This document shows, piece by piece, positions 7,106 to 15,378 of a stretch of 64,000 nucleotides of DNA. The position numbers and the translations under genes are program-made. Origin of the DNA: Paenibacillus_T sp033239625 (GTDB lineage: Bacteria; Bacillota; Bacilli; Paenibacillales; Paenibacillaceae); assembly GCF_033239625.1 (NCBI RefSeq), contig NZ_BTCK01000034.1, forward strand, positions 7,282 through 71,281, written 5' to 3'. Each line of letters opens with the position of its first letter. Position 1 is the first letter of the stretch. The notes under the pieces were generated by a model that was not told the DNA's origin, searched no databases, and was given only the letters and a program-made list of their open reading frames with translations.

Positions 7106-8905
7106 TTACACCGCACCCTGCTGGTAGGACAGTAACTTGCTGAATGATCCTCTTAGTTCCATCGATAGCTGCATATAAGAACCCTCCTGCACAACCTGCC
7201 CTTCATCAATGACGATGACCTGGTCAGCATTGCGGATCGTGGACAGTCGATGTGCGATAACGATGATCGTCATCTTCCCTTTCAGCCGTTCAATGGCTGC
7301 TTGAATCTTCGCTTCGTTCTCGTTATCGAGTGCACTCGTCGCCTCGTCCAGCACAAGAATGGACGGCTTGCGAAGGATCGCTCTGGCGAGCACGATACGC
7401 TGCCGTTCGCCGCCGGACAATCGAATGCCCCTGTCGCCAATAATGGTGTCCAAGCCTTCCGGAAGCTTGCGTACGAATTCATCTGCCGCCGAGAAGTTTA
7501 GCGCTTCCCACATTTCGTCTTCGGTTGCATGAGGATCTACAAGCATCAGATTGTCGCGTATGCTGGCATGGAATAAGAAGGGTTCCTGCGAGACGAAGCT
7601 GAACATGCGGCGAATGGTCTGCATATTGTTCTCTGTAAGCTGTACGCCATCGAACAACACCTCGCCTCTCTCAGGCTGGATGAGACCGATAATCGAATCG
7701 ATCAGCGTGCTTTTGCCTGCGCCGGATTTGCCGACGATTGCCGTCATGCTCCGAGCAGGAATGGTTATGTTCACATCGTTAAGCGCATATTCGCTTTGGT
7801 CCTCGCTGTATCGATAATACAAGCCCCGGCACTCAATGCCGTGAGCCATCGCGATTGGTTTGTAGCTGCTTGCAGGCTTGAATAGATCCATCTCTTGGGC
7901 TTGTTCGCATTCCCGCTCCAATGTTCTAAGACTCTTGAACGCCGGCAGCGAAGATAAGATAGACTCCCAGCTGTTCTGAACCGCAATGAACTTCGGCCAT
8001 AATCGAGAGAAAATAACGACGATGAGCAGCAGCTGGCCCGCCTGAGAATGCAGCACTTCGAAGGAGACATATATTAAAGCACCAATTAGAATCGCCGACG
8101 TAATTTTGTAAAATTGCTGCGTATTCGATTGCAGGCGTACGAATTGGGTCATATTCGACTCTAGTTGTTCACATAGTTTCTTGAACCAGCCATAATGCTG
8201 GGATTCCAGCGTATTCGTCTTAATGTCCTTTATCCCATTGAAATGGTCGGTAATATTAGCGATATACTGCCTGGACAGCTCCGATGTTTCTTCCCCGATC
8301 TGCTTCGCGCGTCTTGAGAAGCGGCGCGAGAATAATGCAAGAAGAAGTCCGCTTGCCAGGACAAACAAGGTCAGCTTATACGATAACCAGATTGCAAGAG
8401 CGAGCTGGATGGCCATAAAGACGAAGGTGGTCATGAGCTTCAAGACTAGATTGGTGCCCATAATAATGCGGACAAGCTCGTAGTTGAGAATATGATTGAT
8501 GTCTGATTTCCTCGTCCGAAGAAATAGACTCCAATCCGATTGAATCAGATCGGTATACGTTTTGAGACGTATATCGCGGATGAAGGATTGCTGGATATGA
8601 CTGCTTTGAACGATTTGATTTTTCTGTATGATGGATTGCACGATGATTAGAAGGATATAGACGGCAAGCATCGTAAGGAGGCGAGCGTGCGGAGGAATAT
8701 CTTGCACCACTCGGTCGATATGGTGAAGAAAGGGGATATTCACTGAACCGATGCTTACAAGGCCTGTAATGCCGAGCAGCGGTACGAGCAGATAGATGCT
8801 GAAGCCTTCGATCGAGCTAATGACGAGCATCGTAATCAAGTTCAGATACAGCTTCATCCCCGATACGGTATGCATTCGCTTCATATAATAGATAAGATCA
8901 GACAT
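7106..8905 (-). CDS. Lasso-peptide exporter, ABC transporter with fused membrane and ATPase domains (D protein)
   Basis: 599 residues: six membrane helices in the first 310 or so, then an ATPase domain. Walker A is GKSGAGKST, the signature LSGGERQRIVLARAI, Walker B SILVLDEATSALD, and the H-loop VIAHRLSTIRNAD. The fused half-transporter layout is that of D proteins in lasso clusters, which export the mature peptide and often give self-immunity. The start lies only five bases from the B2 stop. There is no N-terminal C39 peptidase domain, as expected, because the leader is removed by B2. Confidence 0.88.
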   Translation of the reverse strand: MSDLIYYMKRMHTVSGMKLYLNLITMLVISSIEGFSIYLLVPLLGITGLVSIGSVNIPFLHHIDRVVQDIPPHARLLTMLAVYILLIIVQSIIQKNQIVQSSHIQQSFIRDIRLKTYTDLIQSDWSLFLRTRKSDINHILNYELVRIIMGTNLVLKLMTTFVFMAIQLALAIWLSYKLTLFVLASGLLLALFSRRFSRRAKQIGEETSELSRQYIANITDHFNGIKDIKTNTLESQHYGWFKKLCEQLESNMTQFVRLQSNTQQFYKITSAILIGALIYVSFEVLHSQAGQLLLIVVIFSRLWPKFIAVQNSWESILSSLPAFKSLRTLERECEQAQEMDLFKPASSYKPIAMAHGIECRGLYYRYSEDQSEYALNDVNITIPARSMTAIVGKSGAGKSTLIDSIIGLIQPERGEVLFDGVQLTENNMQTIRRMFSFVSQEPFLFHASIRDNLMLVDPHATEDEMWEALNFSAADEFVRKLPEGLDTIIGDRGIRLSGGERQRIVLARAILRKPSILVLDEATSALDNENEAKIQAAIERLKGKMTIIVIAHRLSTIRNADQVIVIDEGQVVQEGSYMQLSMELRGSFSKLLSYQQGAV

Positions 8906-8909
8906 GCGA

Positions 8910-9389
8910 TCACCTCATGGTCTGTACGATATTCGGCTCTTGTTCGACTGTGTTGCCGAATAACGCAACGACAGTAAAGTGCTGCATTTGTTCATAGCCT
9001 GTCAAGTAGATCTTGCCGCTGCGCAGCCATGCATGAGCAATCATTTGGCCCGACGAGTCTTTGCCTGTTCCAAGGTATAGCGTACTGGAAACGCCGCGAC
9101 GCTCCAGCATCTTGAGCGCTGCGATCGCTTGAACCAAGCACATGCTTTCCCACCAGGTGTAACGGCTCATGCTTCTCACTGCCTGCGAGACGCTTCTTAC
9201 GGTTTGCTCATCCGCTGCGCCTATACTATCGAATGGCGTCTCCAACATCTTCGCGCCCAGCTTCGGAACGACGTTGGCAAACGGGAACATCTTCAATATG
9301 CGAGCCCAGCCCAAACTTACCCAAGCTTCAACATACAACCATTTGCGTTTCATCGGCCAAGCTGCGACAGCCTTCAGTTTGCTTAACAA
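8910..9389 (-). CDS. Lasso leader peptidase, transglutaminase-like (B2 protein)
   Basis: 159 residues from a TTG start preceded by GGAAGGGG. The transglut_core3 pattern is present: the catalytic Cys in WWESMCLVQAIAALKMLERRG, then YLGTGKD, and the His in MIAHAWLRSGKIYLTGYE. A Cys-His-Asp/Glu arrangement is normal for B2 proteins, which cut the precursor between leader and core with help from B1. B1 and B2 are separate genes here, as usual in Bacillota and actinobacteria. It is placed between B1 (33-base gap) and the exporter. Confidence 0.88.
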   Translation of the reverse strand: MLSKLKAVAAWPMKRKWLYVEAWVSLGWARILKMFPFANVVPKLGAKMLETPFDSIGAADEQTVRSVSQAVRSMSRYTWWESMCLVQAIAALKMLERRGVSSTLYLGTGKDSSGQMIAHAWLRSGKIYLTGYEQMQHFTVVALFGNTVEQEPNIVQTMR

Positions 9390-9422
9390 GGGGCACTACC
9401 CCTTCCTAGTGGAATAAAAGGA

Positions 9423-9707
9423 TCAAGATGCTTGAACAACGATGAGCTGCTCCTTAGCCAGTTGTGCCAAGAAATCGACAACCTGCGTCTCGCATTGCTC
9501 CTCGGAAACATCGAATTCACTAGTGAGCTCGGATACGATCGCATCTACCGTCTTGGGCGATTCGATCAAACTCCATATCCGGCCGCCGATTTGTCCGAGA
9601 TTGAAGTACTTGCCGGACTCGATGCGGAACATGACCGTCTCACCGTTCATGTTGCTTGCCAGATTGCCTTGCGCTTGAACAACCGTCTCATGCTTAGCGA
9701 TTTTCAT
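9423..9707 (-). CDS. PqqD-like RiPP recognition element (B1 protein)
   Basis: 94 residues. The PqqD fold is evident from MNGETVMFRIESGKYFNLGQIGGRIWSLIE, then a helix-turn-helix-like half with TVDAIVSELTSEFDV and VVDFLAQLAKEQLI. B1 proteins bind the precursor leader (the Y/W-x-x-P region) and deliver it to the B2 peptidase. The ATG shares one base with the TAA of the kinase gene (TAATG), which indicates translational coupling. Confidence 0.92.
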   Translation of the reverse strand: MKIAKHETVVQAQGNLASNMNGETVMFRIESGKYFNLGQIGGRIWSLIESPKTVDAIVSELTSEFDVSEEQCETQVVDFLAQLAKEQLIVVQAS

Positions 9708-10642
9708 TATACGGATACCCCTTCCAAGGTTTCATTAAGTAAGATGGACACCAGTTCATTCACTTGAAATCCGGTTGTTGGCCGATTCAATCGGAATAAG
9801 CCTGCGGTCTCCGAAATACGGGTTGTGAATTGAAAATGCCATTCCATCAGCCCCAGCAATGGAATGTGGAAATTGCGGTAAGTATGATGGAATAAAAGCG
9901 GCAGACGTTCAAGGCCGCGCAACGGCTGGCACGATGGATAAGGATCCCCTGTCTGTACAAGCTCGATAACGCCGGCCAACGGAATGCATTCGCTGGCGAA
10001 TTGATCACGAACCGGTATCGCATATTTGGGCCGATTGTCGTTCCGATATAACGTCTCTAATCCGCTGCTGGTCATCTGCAAGCCGGCTACGCTTTCTTCC
10101 CACAGCTTCTGCTGCGGATATGAAGGAATGACCATGGGTTGGCCTGTATTCGAGTCCAGCGAGATCGCAATAACGTCATCTGTAAGCAGCTTATAGCCAA
10201 GGCGCAGCAAAGCTGCTGCAAGCGTTGACTTGCCTGCTCCAGATTGTCCAACGATCGCGTAGGCTTGTTCGCCAATAACAACCGCGCTGCCATGCAAAGG
10301 CAAGAGATTCCGATACAGAAGCATCACGCCCATGCAGCTGCCCAGCAAATATAAACGAAGCTTCCTCATGCTATATCCCGCAGATGGAGATACCGTGATG
10401 ACGCCGTCTCTCGAAACTCTGAATATTCCGACATCTGGAATGTTAAGATAGTAGCTGTGATCAATGTAAGTGTAATGTGCCCGTCTCACATCCAACGATT
10501 CCCACGTCGACTGCAGATCTCCGAGTACAATGTCCACATCAGGTATCCCATCATAATGGTCGACGGCATACAGCTCCGGGAGCGGAATCTCGCTCCTCAG
10601 AATAAAACCGAAAGCTTGATAGACGGCCCATGCCTGACTCAT
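9707..10642 (-). CDS. HPr-kinase-like lasso peptide C-terminal Ser kinase (K protein)
   Basis: The ATG at 10642 has AGGGGG eight bases upstream; a longer in-frame reading to 10681 would run into the hairpin. About 311 residues. The P-loop is AIVGQSGAGKSTLAAALLRLGYKLLTDDVIAI, which also carries the D-D of HPr kinase-like enzymes. The N-terminal half lacks the HPr kinase regulatory domain. In paeninodin biosynthesis the homologous kinase phosphorylates the C-terminal Ser of the precursor. The precursor here also ends in Ser, which fits. The gene follows the precursor after an intergenic hairpin. Confidence 0.88.
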   Translation of the reverse strand: MSQAWAVYQAFGFILRSEIPLPELYAVDHYDGIPDVDIVLGDLQSTWESLDVRRAHYTYIDHSYYLNIPDVGIFRVSRDGVITVSPSAGYSMRKLRLYLLGSCMGVMLLYRNLLPLHGSAVVIGEQAYAIVGQSGAGKSTLAAALLRLGYKLLTDDVIAISLDSNTGQPMVIPSYPQQKLWEESVAGLQMTSSGLETLYRNDNRPKYAIPVRDQFASECIPLAGVIELVQTGDPYPSCQPLRGLERLPLLFHHTYRNFHIPLLGLMEWHFQFTTRISETAGLFRLNRPTTGFQVNELVSILLNETLEGVSV

Positions 10643-10662
10643 TGCTAAATCCCCCTGTTGGA

Positions 10663-10696
10663 GTGATCTAATACAGCCCAAGCTGTATTAGATCAC
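10663..10696 (-). promoter_or_regulatory. Intergenic hairpin between lasso precursor and kinase genes
   Basis: A perfect 15-bp inverted repeat (GTGATCTAATACAGC) with a four-base loop (CCAA). No T-run follows on the minus strand, so it is more likely an RNA-stabilising or processing element, or a partial terminator. Such an element would keep precursor mRNA more abundant than that of the enzyme genes. It ends about 20 bases before the kinase start. Confidence 0.75.
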
Positions 10697-10720
10697 CGGT
10701 TAAGTACGGATGAATGAAAC

Positions 10721-10864
10721 TTAGGAAGGATCGTACAAGTCAGCGTCGATAACGTTACCGTCTTTATCGAACACTACGCTGTCAGTAGCTTTGAGACCGA
10801 AGCCTGCCATCGTTTGGCTTACTTCCAATACTTCAACTGCTGGAGCTTCCCATACTTTTTTCAT
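10721..10864 (-). CDS. Lasso peptide precursor (A protein), paeninodin-like
   Basis: 47 residues, read directly from the sequence. The ribosome site is excellent (GGGAGGTG, six to seven bases from ATG). The leader MKKVWEAPAVEVLEVSQTM has the W-x-x-P recognition element and the conserved Thr at the penultimate position. The core starts A20-G-F-G-L-K-A-T-D28, which gives a nine-residue ring closed by the Asp side chain. This is the same ring size and first residues (A-G-x-G) as paeninodin. The tail of 19 residues is acidic (five further Asp) and ends D-P-S, with the C-terminal Ser as kinase target. By hand calculation the cyclised core has a monoisotopic neutral mass near 2910.39, and near 2990.36 if phosphorylated. 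Confidence 0.9.
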   Translation of the reverse strand: MKKVWEAPAVEVLEVSQTMAGFGLKATDSVVFDKDGNVIDADLYDPS

Positions 10865-10896
10865 ATTTTTCACCTCCCTTCAAGGCGCGTTTATGT

Positions 10897-12828
10897 TCAG
10901 GCAAGCCTTTTCAAGAAACGATATAAGACTAGACTTCTGATCACGATCTTCATATCCGGATCGGTCGCGAGCTCTGCCCTTGGCTGCTGATTCACTTTGG
11001 CGAATGCGGATCGAACGCGATCGATATTCAGATACTGCGACACTAAGCCGCTGCTGCACAGCTCGTCGATCTCCGCCGCGAACGAATGCCATTGCGGCAA
11101 GATGCGGTGAACCCAGTCCGAGCCTTGCACGCCGCGAGAACGCTGATTTAATCGAACCGCATCTGCCAGCAGTCCATTCATAGACCGCCGGACGAGCGCT
11201 CGATCCATTCCATTCTGGACGAATTGGTCAAGCGGAAGCGATAAACAGAAACGAATCACTCGCGGGTCATTGGTCGGATCTCGCTCGATCACGCCATACC
11301 GAAGCGATAGCTTCGTCGCCACTGTTCCCTGCATCCCGACTACTGCGGCGTTCTCATAGAACTTCTGCCGTTCGTTCATCATCGTTAAGGAGAATCCGCC
11401 AACGCCTACTTCATAGGGCTTCAGCCGCTCATACACATTGGTTGATCTAGCAAATGCAGGATTAATGAATTGATACTCATCATTCACGGGTCCAGGAGAA
11501 CCCGCTGCTCTTCTAGCGAATGCCTTCTCACCGATAAACTTCAGCATCCATTTGCGCCCAACGCCCATGTTCTGTGAATACTGCTTAAGCTCCTGACCGA
11601 ACTTCAACATCCTGAACCGTTTTAACAGATGGACATAATAATCAGTGGCATCTCCCCAAGAGATGGAGTAGTTGCCCCCTGCCCCCATGAGCATGAGCGC
11701 TACGCCTTGGTCTGCAGCAAACTCCTTAATACCTTTGAACCAGAACGAATTCTCAATAAACTTGTAAGGCATCTCCATAATGTCAAGCCACTCGTTCATC
11801 TCCGAGAGCGAGCTCTTGCCATCAAAATCAAGATAATGGTCCGCGATATTCCCGGCGTTCCGAACCGTCTCCTTAATAAAAGGCCGTTCATCCGGCAGCC
11901 GCGTCCGCTTCGTCCATGGTATGAAATCCTGCGGAGGAATATAGCTGTACGTATGTAATGGTTTGTTCGCGCTCGCCAGCTCACGCGATGCGATGCTTAC
12001 GACCGATCCTGAATCAAGCCCACCGCTGAGCGTTGCGCCAATCGGCTGGTTCGTGCGGAGCCTCGCTCTAACCGCTTGCGAGAATACATCCCGAAAAGCT
12101 TCTTCGTATTCCGCATTCGACTTCAACTTCAGCTTCTGTTCCGGTTCAACCGACCCGTACTTCGACAGCGTCACTCGACCATTCTTGACGAGTAAACGAT
12201 GCGAAGGCGGCAGCTGTTCGATGTCCTGATACACCGTTCCTTGCGTATCGACACAGTCGAGCACGAGCGGAATCGTAATGAACTCCGCCAGCCACGACTC
12301 CCGAACACGCTTCGTCACGCCCTTCATCATGTGCAGCGGCTTCATTGTTGAAGCAAAAGCAAACCGGCCCGCATCATGATGGAAGTACAACGTCCGAGTC
12401 CCTACAAGGTCTCGTGCGCCGAACAACGTCTGCTCGCGTTGATCCCAGATCATAAAAGCAAAATCACCATATAGATATCGAGGACAGTCATAGCCCCATC
12501 GTTGATAAGCGCGAATGATAAGCTCACAGTCCGAAACCGTAGAGCTTCGTTCTCTGGCAATTCCTAACCGTTCGAATAATTCTTCACGGTTGTCGAGAAT
12601 GACGTCGGCCGTGATCACAATTCCGCTGTCATCATCTAGATAAGGCATCGGACTGTAGCATTCATCGGCCAGCAGCCTTCTCTCGCCGCACACAAGCACG
12701 ATCGAATCTCTGTGCCAGCTCCCAATGGCGTCTACGCGATAATCTCGGATCGACTCCATCAGCTGCTGTGTGTCTTCATCAGAGATGTTGTCGTGATTGT
12801 AAGTATGAATACCTAGGATAACTCCCAT
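10897..12828 (-). CDS. Lasso cyclase, asparagine synthetase B homologue (C protein)
   Basis: The ATG at 12828 (MGVILGIHT) is preceded by AGGAAGG, giving 643 residues; the longer frame to 12954 would include the promoter. The N-terminal glutamine-amidotransferase-like domain lacks the catalytic Cys2 (it starts M-G-V), as is usual for lasso cyclases. The ATP-binding loop is ATLSGGLDSGSVVSIAS. The enzyme adenylates the ring Asp side chain and closes the macrolactam with the new N-terminal Ala. It is the first gene of the operon and precedes the precursor by 32 bases. In the paeninodin cluster the precursor comes first. Confidence 0.92.
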   Translation of the reverse strand: MGVILGIHTYNHDNISDEDTQQLMESIRDYRVDAIGSWHRDSIVLVCGERRLLADECYSPMPYLDDDSGIVITADVILDNREELFERLGIARERSSTVSDCELIIRAYQRWGYDCPRYLYGDFAFMIWDQREQTLFGARDLVGTRTLYFHHDAGRFAFASTMKPLHMMKGVTKRVRESWLAEFITIPLVLDCVDTQGTVYQDIEQLPPSHRLLVKNGRVTLSKYGSVEPEQKLKLKSNAEYEEAFRDVFSQAVRARLRTNQPIGATLSGGLDSGSVVSIASRELASANKPLHTYSYIPPQDFIPWTKRTRLPDERPFIKETVRNAGNIADHYLDFDGKSSLSEMNEWLDIMEMPYKFIENSFWFKGIKEFAADQGVALMLMGAGGNYSISWGDATDYYVHLLKRFRMLKFGQELKQYSQNMGVGRKWMLKFIGEKAFARRAAGSPGPVNDEYQFINPAFARSTNVYERLKPYEVGVGGFSLTMMNERQKFYENAAVVGMQGTVATKLSLRYGVIERDPTNDPRVIRFCLSLPLDQFVQNGMDRALVRRSMNGLLADAVRLNQRSRGVQGSDWVHRILPQWHSFAAEIDELCSSGLVSQYLNIDRVRSAFAKVNQQPRAELATDPDMKIVIRSLVLYRFLKRLA

Positions 12829-12864
12829 ACGGCCCTTCCTCTCCACACCAAATTGCCTAATTGG

Positions 12865-12924
12865 ATTATAGCGCAAATGATACAATTTGTAACTATTTAT
12901 TTTCAGAAGTATACTAATTGTATC
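12865..12924 (-). promoter_or_regulatory. Lasso operon promoter overlapped by two Xre-type boxes
   Basis: On the minus strand the -10 is TATAAT (12865-12870) and the -35 is TTACAA (12887-12892), with a 16-bp spacer. Box 1, GATACAATTTGTAAC (12879-12893), covers the -35 and ends 8 bp before the -10. Box 2, GTATACTAATTGTATC (12909-12924), lies just upstream. The layout fits repression by the Xre-like protein encoded at 34.7 kb. Confidence 0.7.
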
Positions 12925-13065
12925 ACAACGAAGAGGACAACTCCGCTTACCCATTCGTAACTTTGAACATTTCTTTTTTCCTACAAAGAATGAGAGGTAC
13001 TTATTAATAAATAAACCTACATTTATTACTTATTTCGTTTAGATAACTATATATGAGATTAATCA

Positions 13066-14109
13066 TCAATTTATAAGTTTCTCATATAATTCCTGATGAT
13101 TTTGAATAAAAGCACCAACCTCTAGACTTTGTCTATATTGTTCACTTAGTTCATTTACCTGCCATTTATCATTTATAAAATGCTCAATAGTCCTTGCAAT
13201 CGACTCTATATTTTCGCTTTCAAAGGTATAACCAAGTCGATGACGATTAATTAAAGCACCTATGTTACCATGACTAGGACCAATAATTGGTATCCCCTGA
13301 TACACTCCTTCAGTCATTGGACCACTATTTCCGTTAAATATAGTGCGATAGGGTAAAATTATTGCATCGGACAATTTTACATTTTGATAAAATTCTTCGT
13401 CAGATAGTAAACGTAATACTACTCGACTCTCAATATCTAAGCTACTCAATGTATGATTGATCTGTTCTTTCGTAATATTCTCTTCTTTACCAGCAATATT
13501 TATAATTAGTTTGTCATGATACTCCTTACCAATATACTTTAATGCTTGCAAGAGTAAATCCAGTCCCTTATCAGATCTTGTTCCTCCAAGTGCAGATATC
13601 ACCATTTTATCTTCACTTAGACCAGCATTTACTTTCATTTCATTTCTACTTATTTGTAATCCACTGTTATAAAATACCGGATAATTAATTACGACATAAT
13701 TAAAAATCCCAATCTCTTCCAATTGAGCTCCTGTAAATTCTGAATGAACTATTACATATTCTAATCGTCTACAAAACATTCGCAGTAGCTTTTGCTTAAT
13801 GCTGCTCTGAGGAAATTGATGAAGTGTTCCAATTAACTTACAATGTTTAGGAAAACGATATGCCGCACCCGCCACATACAAATTATCAATGTAGAGGAAG
13901 TGGAGCACAGAAAATCGATGATTTACTTCCCCAAAGGCATATCTAAATACAGCAAATCTCTCTTTCATATATGGAACTATTGACCTTATCGGGCTAATTG
14001 TCATCATTTCTTTAGAGATATTATTTGTTGCTGGTATTTGATTCAGAGTTTTTAAATATGCTGTATGATGTCCATCTAGAATATTATCCATCAAACAAAT
14101 TTGATTCAT
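13066..14109 (-). CDS. Glycosyltransferase, GT4-like, AT-rich
   Basis: 347 residues. The second half is GT-B like: MVISALGGTRSDKGLDLLLQAL, an IAGKEE strand, then SDAIILPYRTIFNGNSGPMTEGVYQGIPIIG with the acidic residue used for nucleotide-sugar binding, and GLGYTFES-type spacing near the end. Its base composition is clearly more AT-rich than the lasso genes on one side and ugd on the other, which suggests separate acquisition. It lies between the lasso promoter and the nucleotidyltransferase gene. It could belong to the polysaccharide locus, or could glycosylate the lasso peptide. The sequence does not decide this. Confidence 0.75.
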   Translation of the reverse strand: MNQICLMDNILDGHHTAYLKTLNQIPATNNISKEMMTISPIRSIVPYMKERFAVFRYAFGEVNHRFSVLHFLYIDNLYVAGAAYRFPKHCKLIGTLHQFPQSSIKQKLLRMFCRRLEYVIVHSEFTGAQLEEIGIFNYVVINYPVFYNSGLQISRNEMKVNAGLSEDKMVISALGGTRSDKGLDLLLQALKYIGKEYHDKLIINIAGKEENITKEQINHTLSSLDIESRVVLRLLSDEEFYQNVKLSDAIILPYRTIFNGNSGPMTEGVYQGIPIIGPSHGNIGALINRHRLGYTFESENIESIARTIEHFINDKWQVNELSEQYRQSLEVGAFIQNHQELYEKLIN

Positions 14110-14158
14110 TTGATCTACCCCTTAAAATCATGTAGCGTAAAACCATTTACCATCATAG

Positions 14159-15346
14159 TTATACAGTTATTCTTTTTTTCTTTCTCCAAAACCACAAAAT
14201 TGGACGAAGAGGAAAATACATAAAGTGAAGCCATCTTGGAAGGGTAAGCAACTTAATATCTAGATAATTTGGATAAAATCTGTTGATTCTTCGCTTCCAT
14301 TGTTGGCGGGGTGTCAAAATCAAGGCGTTATATGTTCTAAAATATGCCTTTGCTGCTGATGGAGATTGTTTTCCCAGAAGATAAATATATTCGTCGATGA
14401 TCTTAACAGCTTCCTCTGCTAACCTTCGAGCCTTCGCATGGTCCGCCATTGTACGACATCGTGAATCGAGCGGTACATCAAACAGTTCGGACAGCAGCAC
14501 CATCACTTGTCCAGCGACATGCATCAGATCAAGTTTCCGACAGTACTCGGATACGGTATTCCATTTCATCTCGGAACGCATCATGCATTCGATATCTGCC
14601 AGCCAGCGCAGCCTGAACCAAGCATGACGGGCTCCATGTGATATCAAATAAGTAAACAGGTCCTCATGGCCTAAGTAATTAACAGGTTTACTCGTCTTCT
14701 TCGTCTGCCTTCTGCGCTCCCATAGTTCAGCGAAGGTAAACTCTCTGAACGAGTCCGAGCTCATCCGCCAGTGCAGCTCCACTTGTATGCGGCTCTCTGG
14801 ATGGGTGTAGCTGAGATGATGTTTATTCCTTTTCACCGCATTCAATGCTCTAGGAACATGCTCATCCGGCTGAAAACCAAGCTGCAGCAATAATTGCTCC
14901 GCCTGCTCGAAGCTCTCCTCTGGGACAAGCAGATCAATATCCTTCGAGGTGCGCAGCGAGAAGTCGCCAAATAAGGCTTCAGCGAGCACAGGACCCTTCA
15001 GGACGAGCGATTGGATATCAGATTGCTCCATCGTATGACAGACCTTCTCCATTACGGCTGTCAATTGAAGCATCTTCATCGTATTGCGAACAAACATCTG
15101 GTTAAGTTGGGAAGTGACCTGCGCAGGAATGAAGGAAAGATTGTATTTATTGATATTCGCATACACGATTGGGTACAACCGATGCTCTTTAGTCAAATCA
15201 AGAAACCGGTCCCAGTCGATGTGGGGTCCAGCCATTGCCTCAATGACCTCTGGCGATACGCTGGACCTATCCAGCTTCATGATCGACAGAATCAGCTCCA
15301 GTTCAATTGGGAGACGGTGGATAATCTCATGGGTTCCGGTCTTCAT
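14159..15346 (-). CDS. Nucleotidyltransferase-family protein of the lasso-associated type (N protein)
   Basis: 395 residues. The NTP_transf_5 pattern is present: LVLKGPVLAEALFGDFSLRTSKDIDLLVP with the D-x-D metal site, followed by VELHWRM and HEDLFTYLISHGARHAWFRLRWLADIE. Members of this family occur in many Bacillota lasso clusters. In the pseudomycoidin system the counterpart PsmN is reported to attach hexose to the phosphorylated lasso tail. The gene lies about 1.2 kb upstream of the lasso promoter on the same strand, with the AT-rich glycosyltransferase between them, so its link to the lasso peptide is likely but not proven. It is 32 bases downstream of ugd. Confidence 0.75.
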   Translation of the reverse strand: MKTGTHEIIHRLPIELELILSIMKLDRSSVSPEVIEAMAGPHIDWDRFLDLTKEHRLYPIVYANINKYNLSFIPAQVTSQLNQMFVRNTMKMLQLTAVMEKVCHTMEQSDIQSLVLKGPVLAEALFGDFSLRTSKDIDLLVPEESFEQAEQLLLQLGFQPDEHVPRALNAVKRNKHHLSYTHPESRIQVELHWRMSSDSFREFTFAELWERRRQTKKTSKPVNYLGHEDLFTYLISHGARHAWFRLRWLADIECMMRSEMKWNTVSEYCRKLDLMHVAGQVMVLLSELFDVPLDSRCRTMADHAKARRLAEEAVKIIDEYIYLLGKQSPSAAKAYFRTYNALILTPRQQWKRRINRFYPNYLDIKLLTLPRWLHFMYFPLRPILWFWRKKKRITV

Positions 15347-15378
15347 CGTATGAGCACCTCTTTATTAAATGTATAGTC

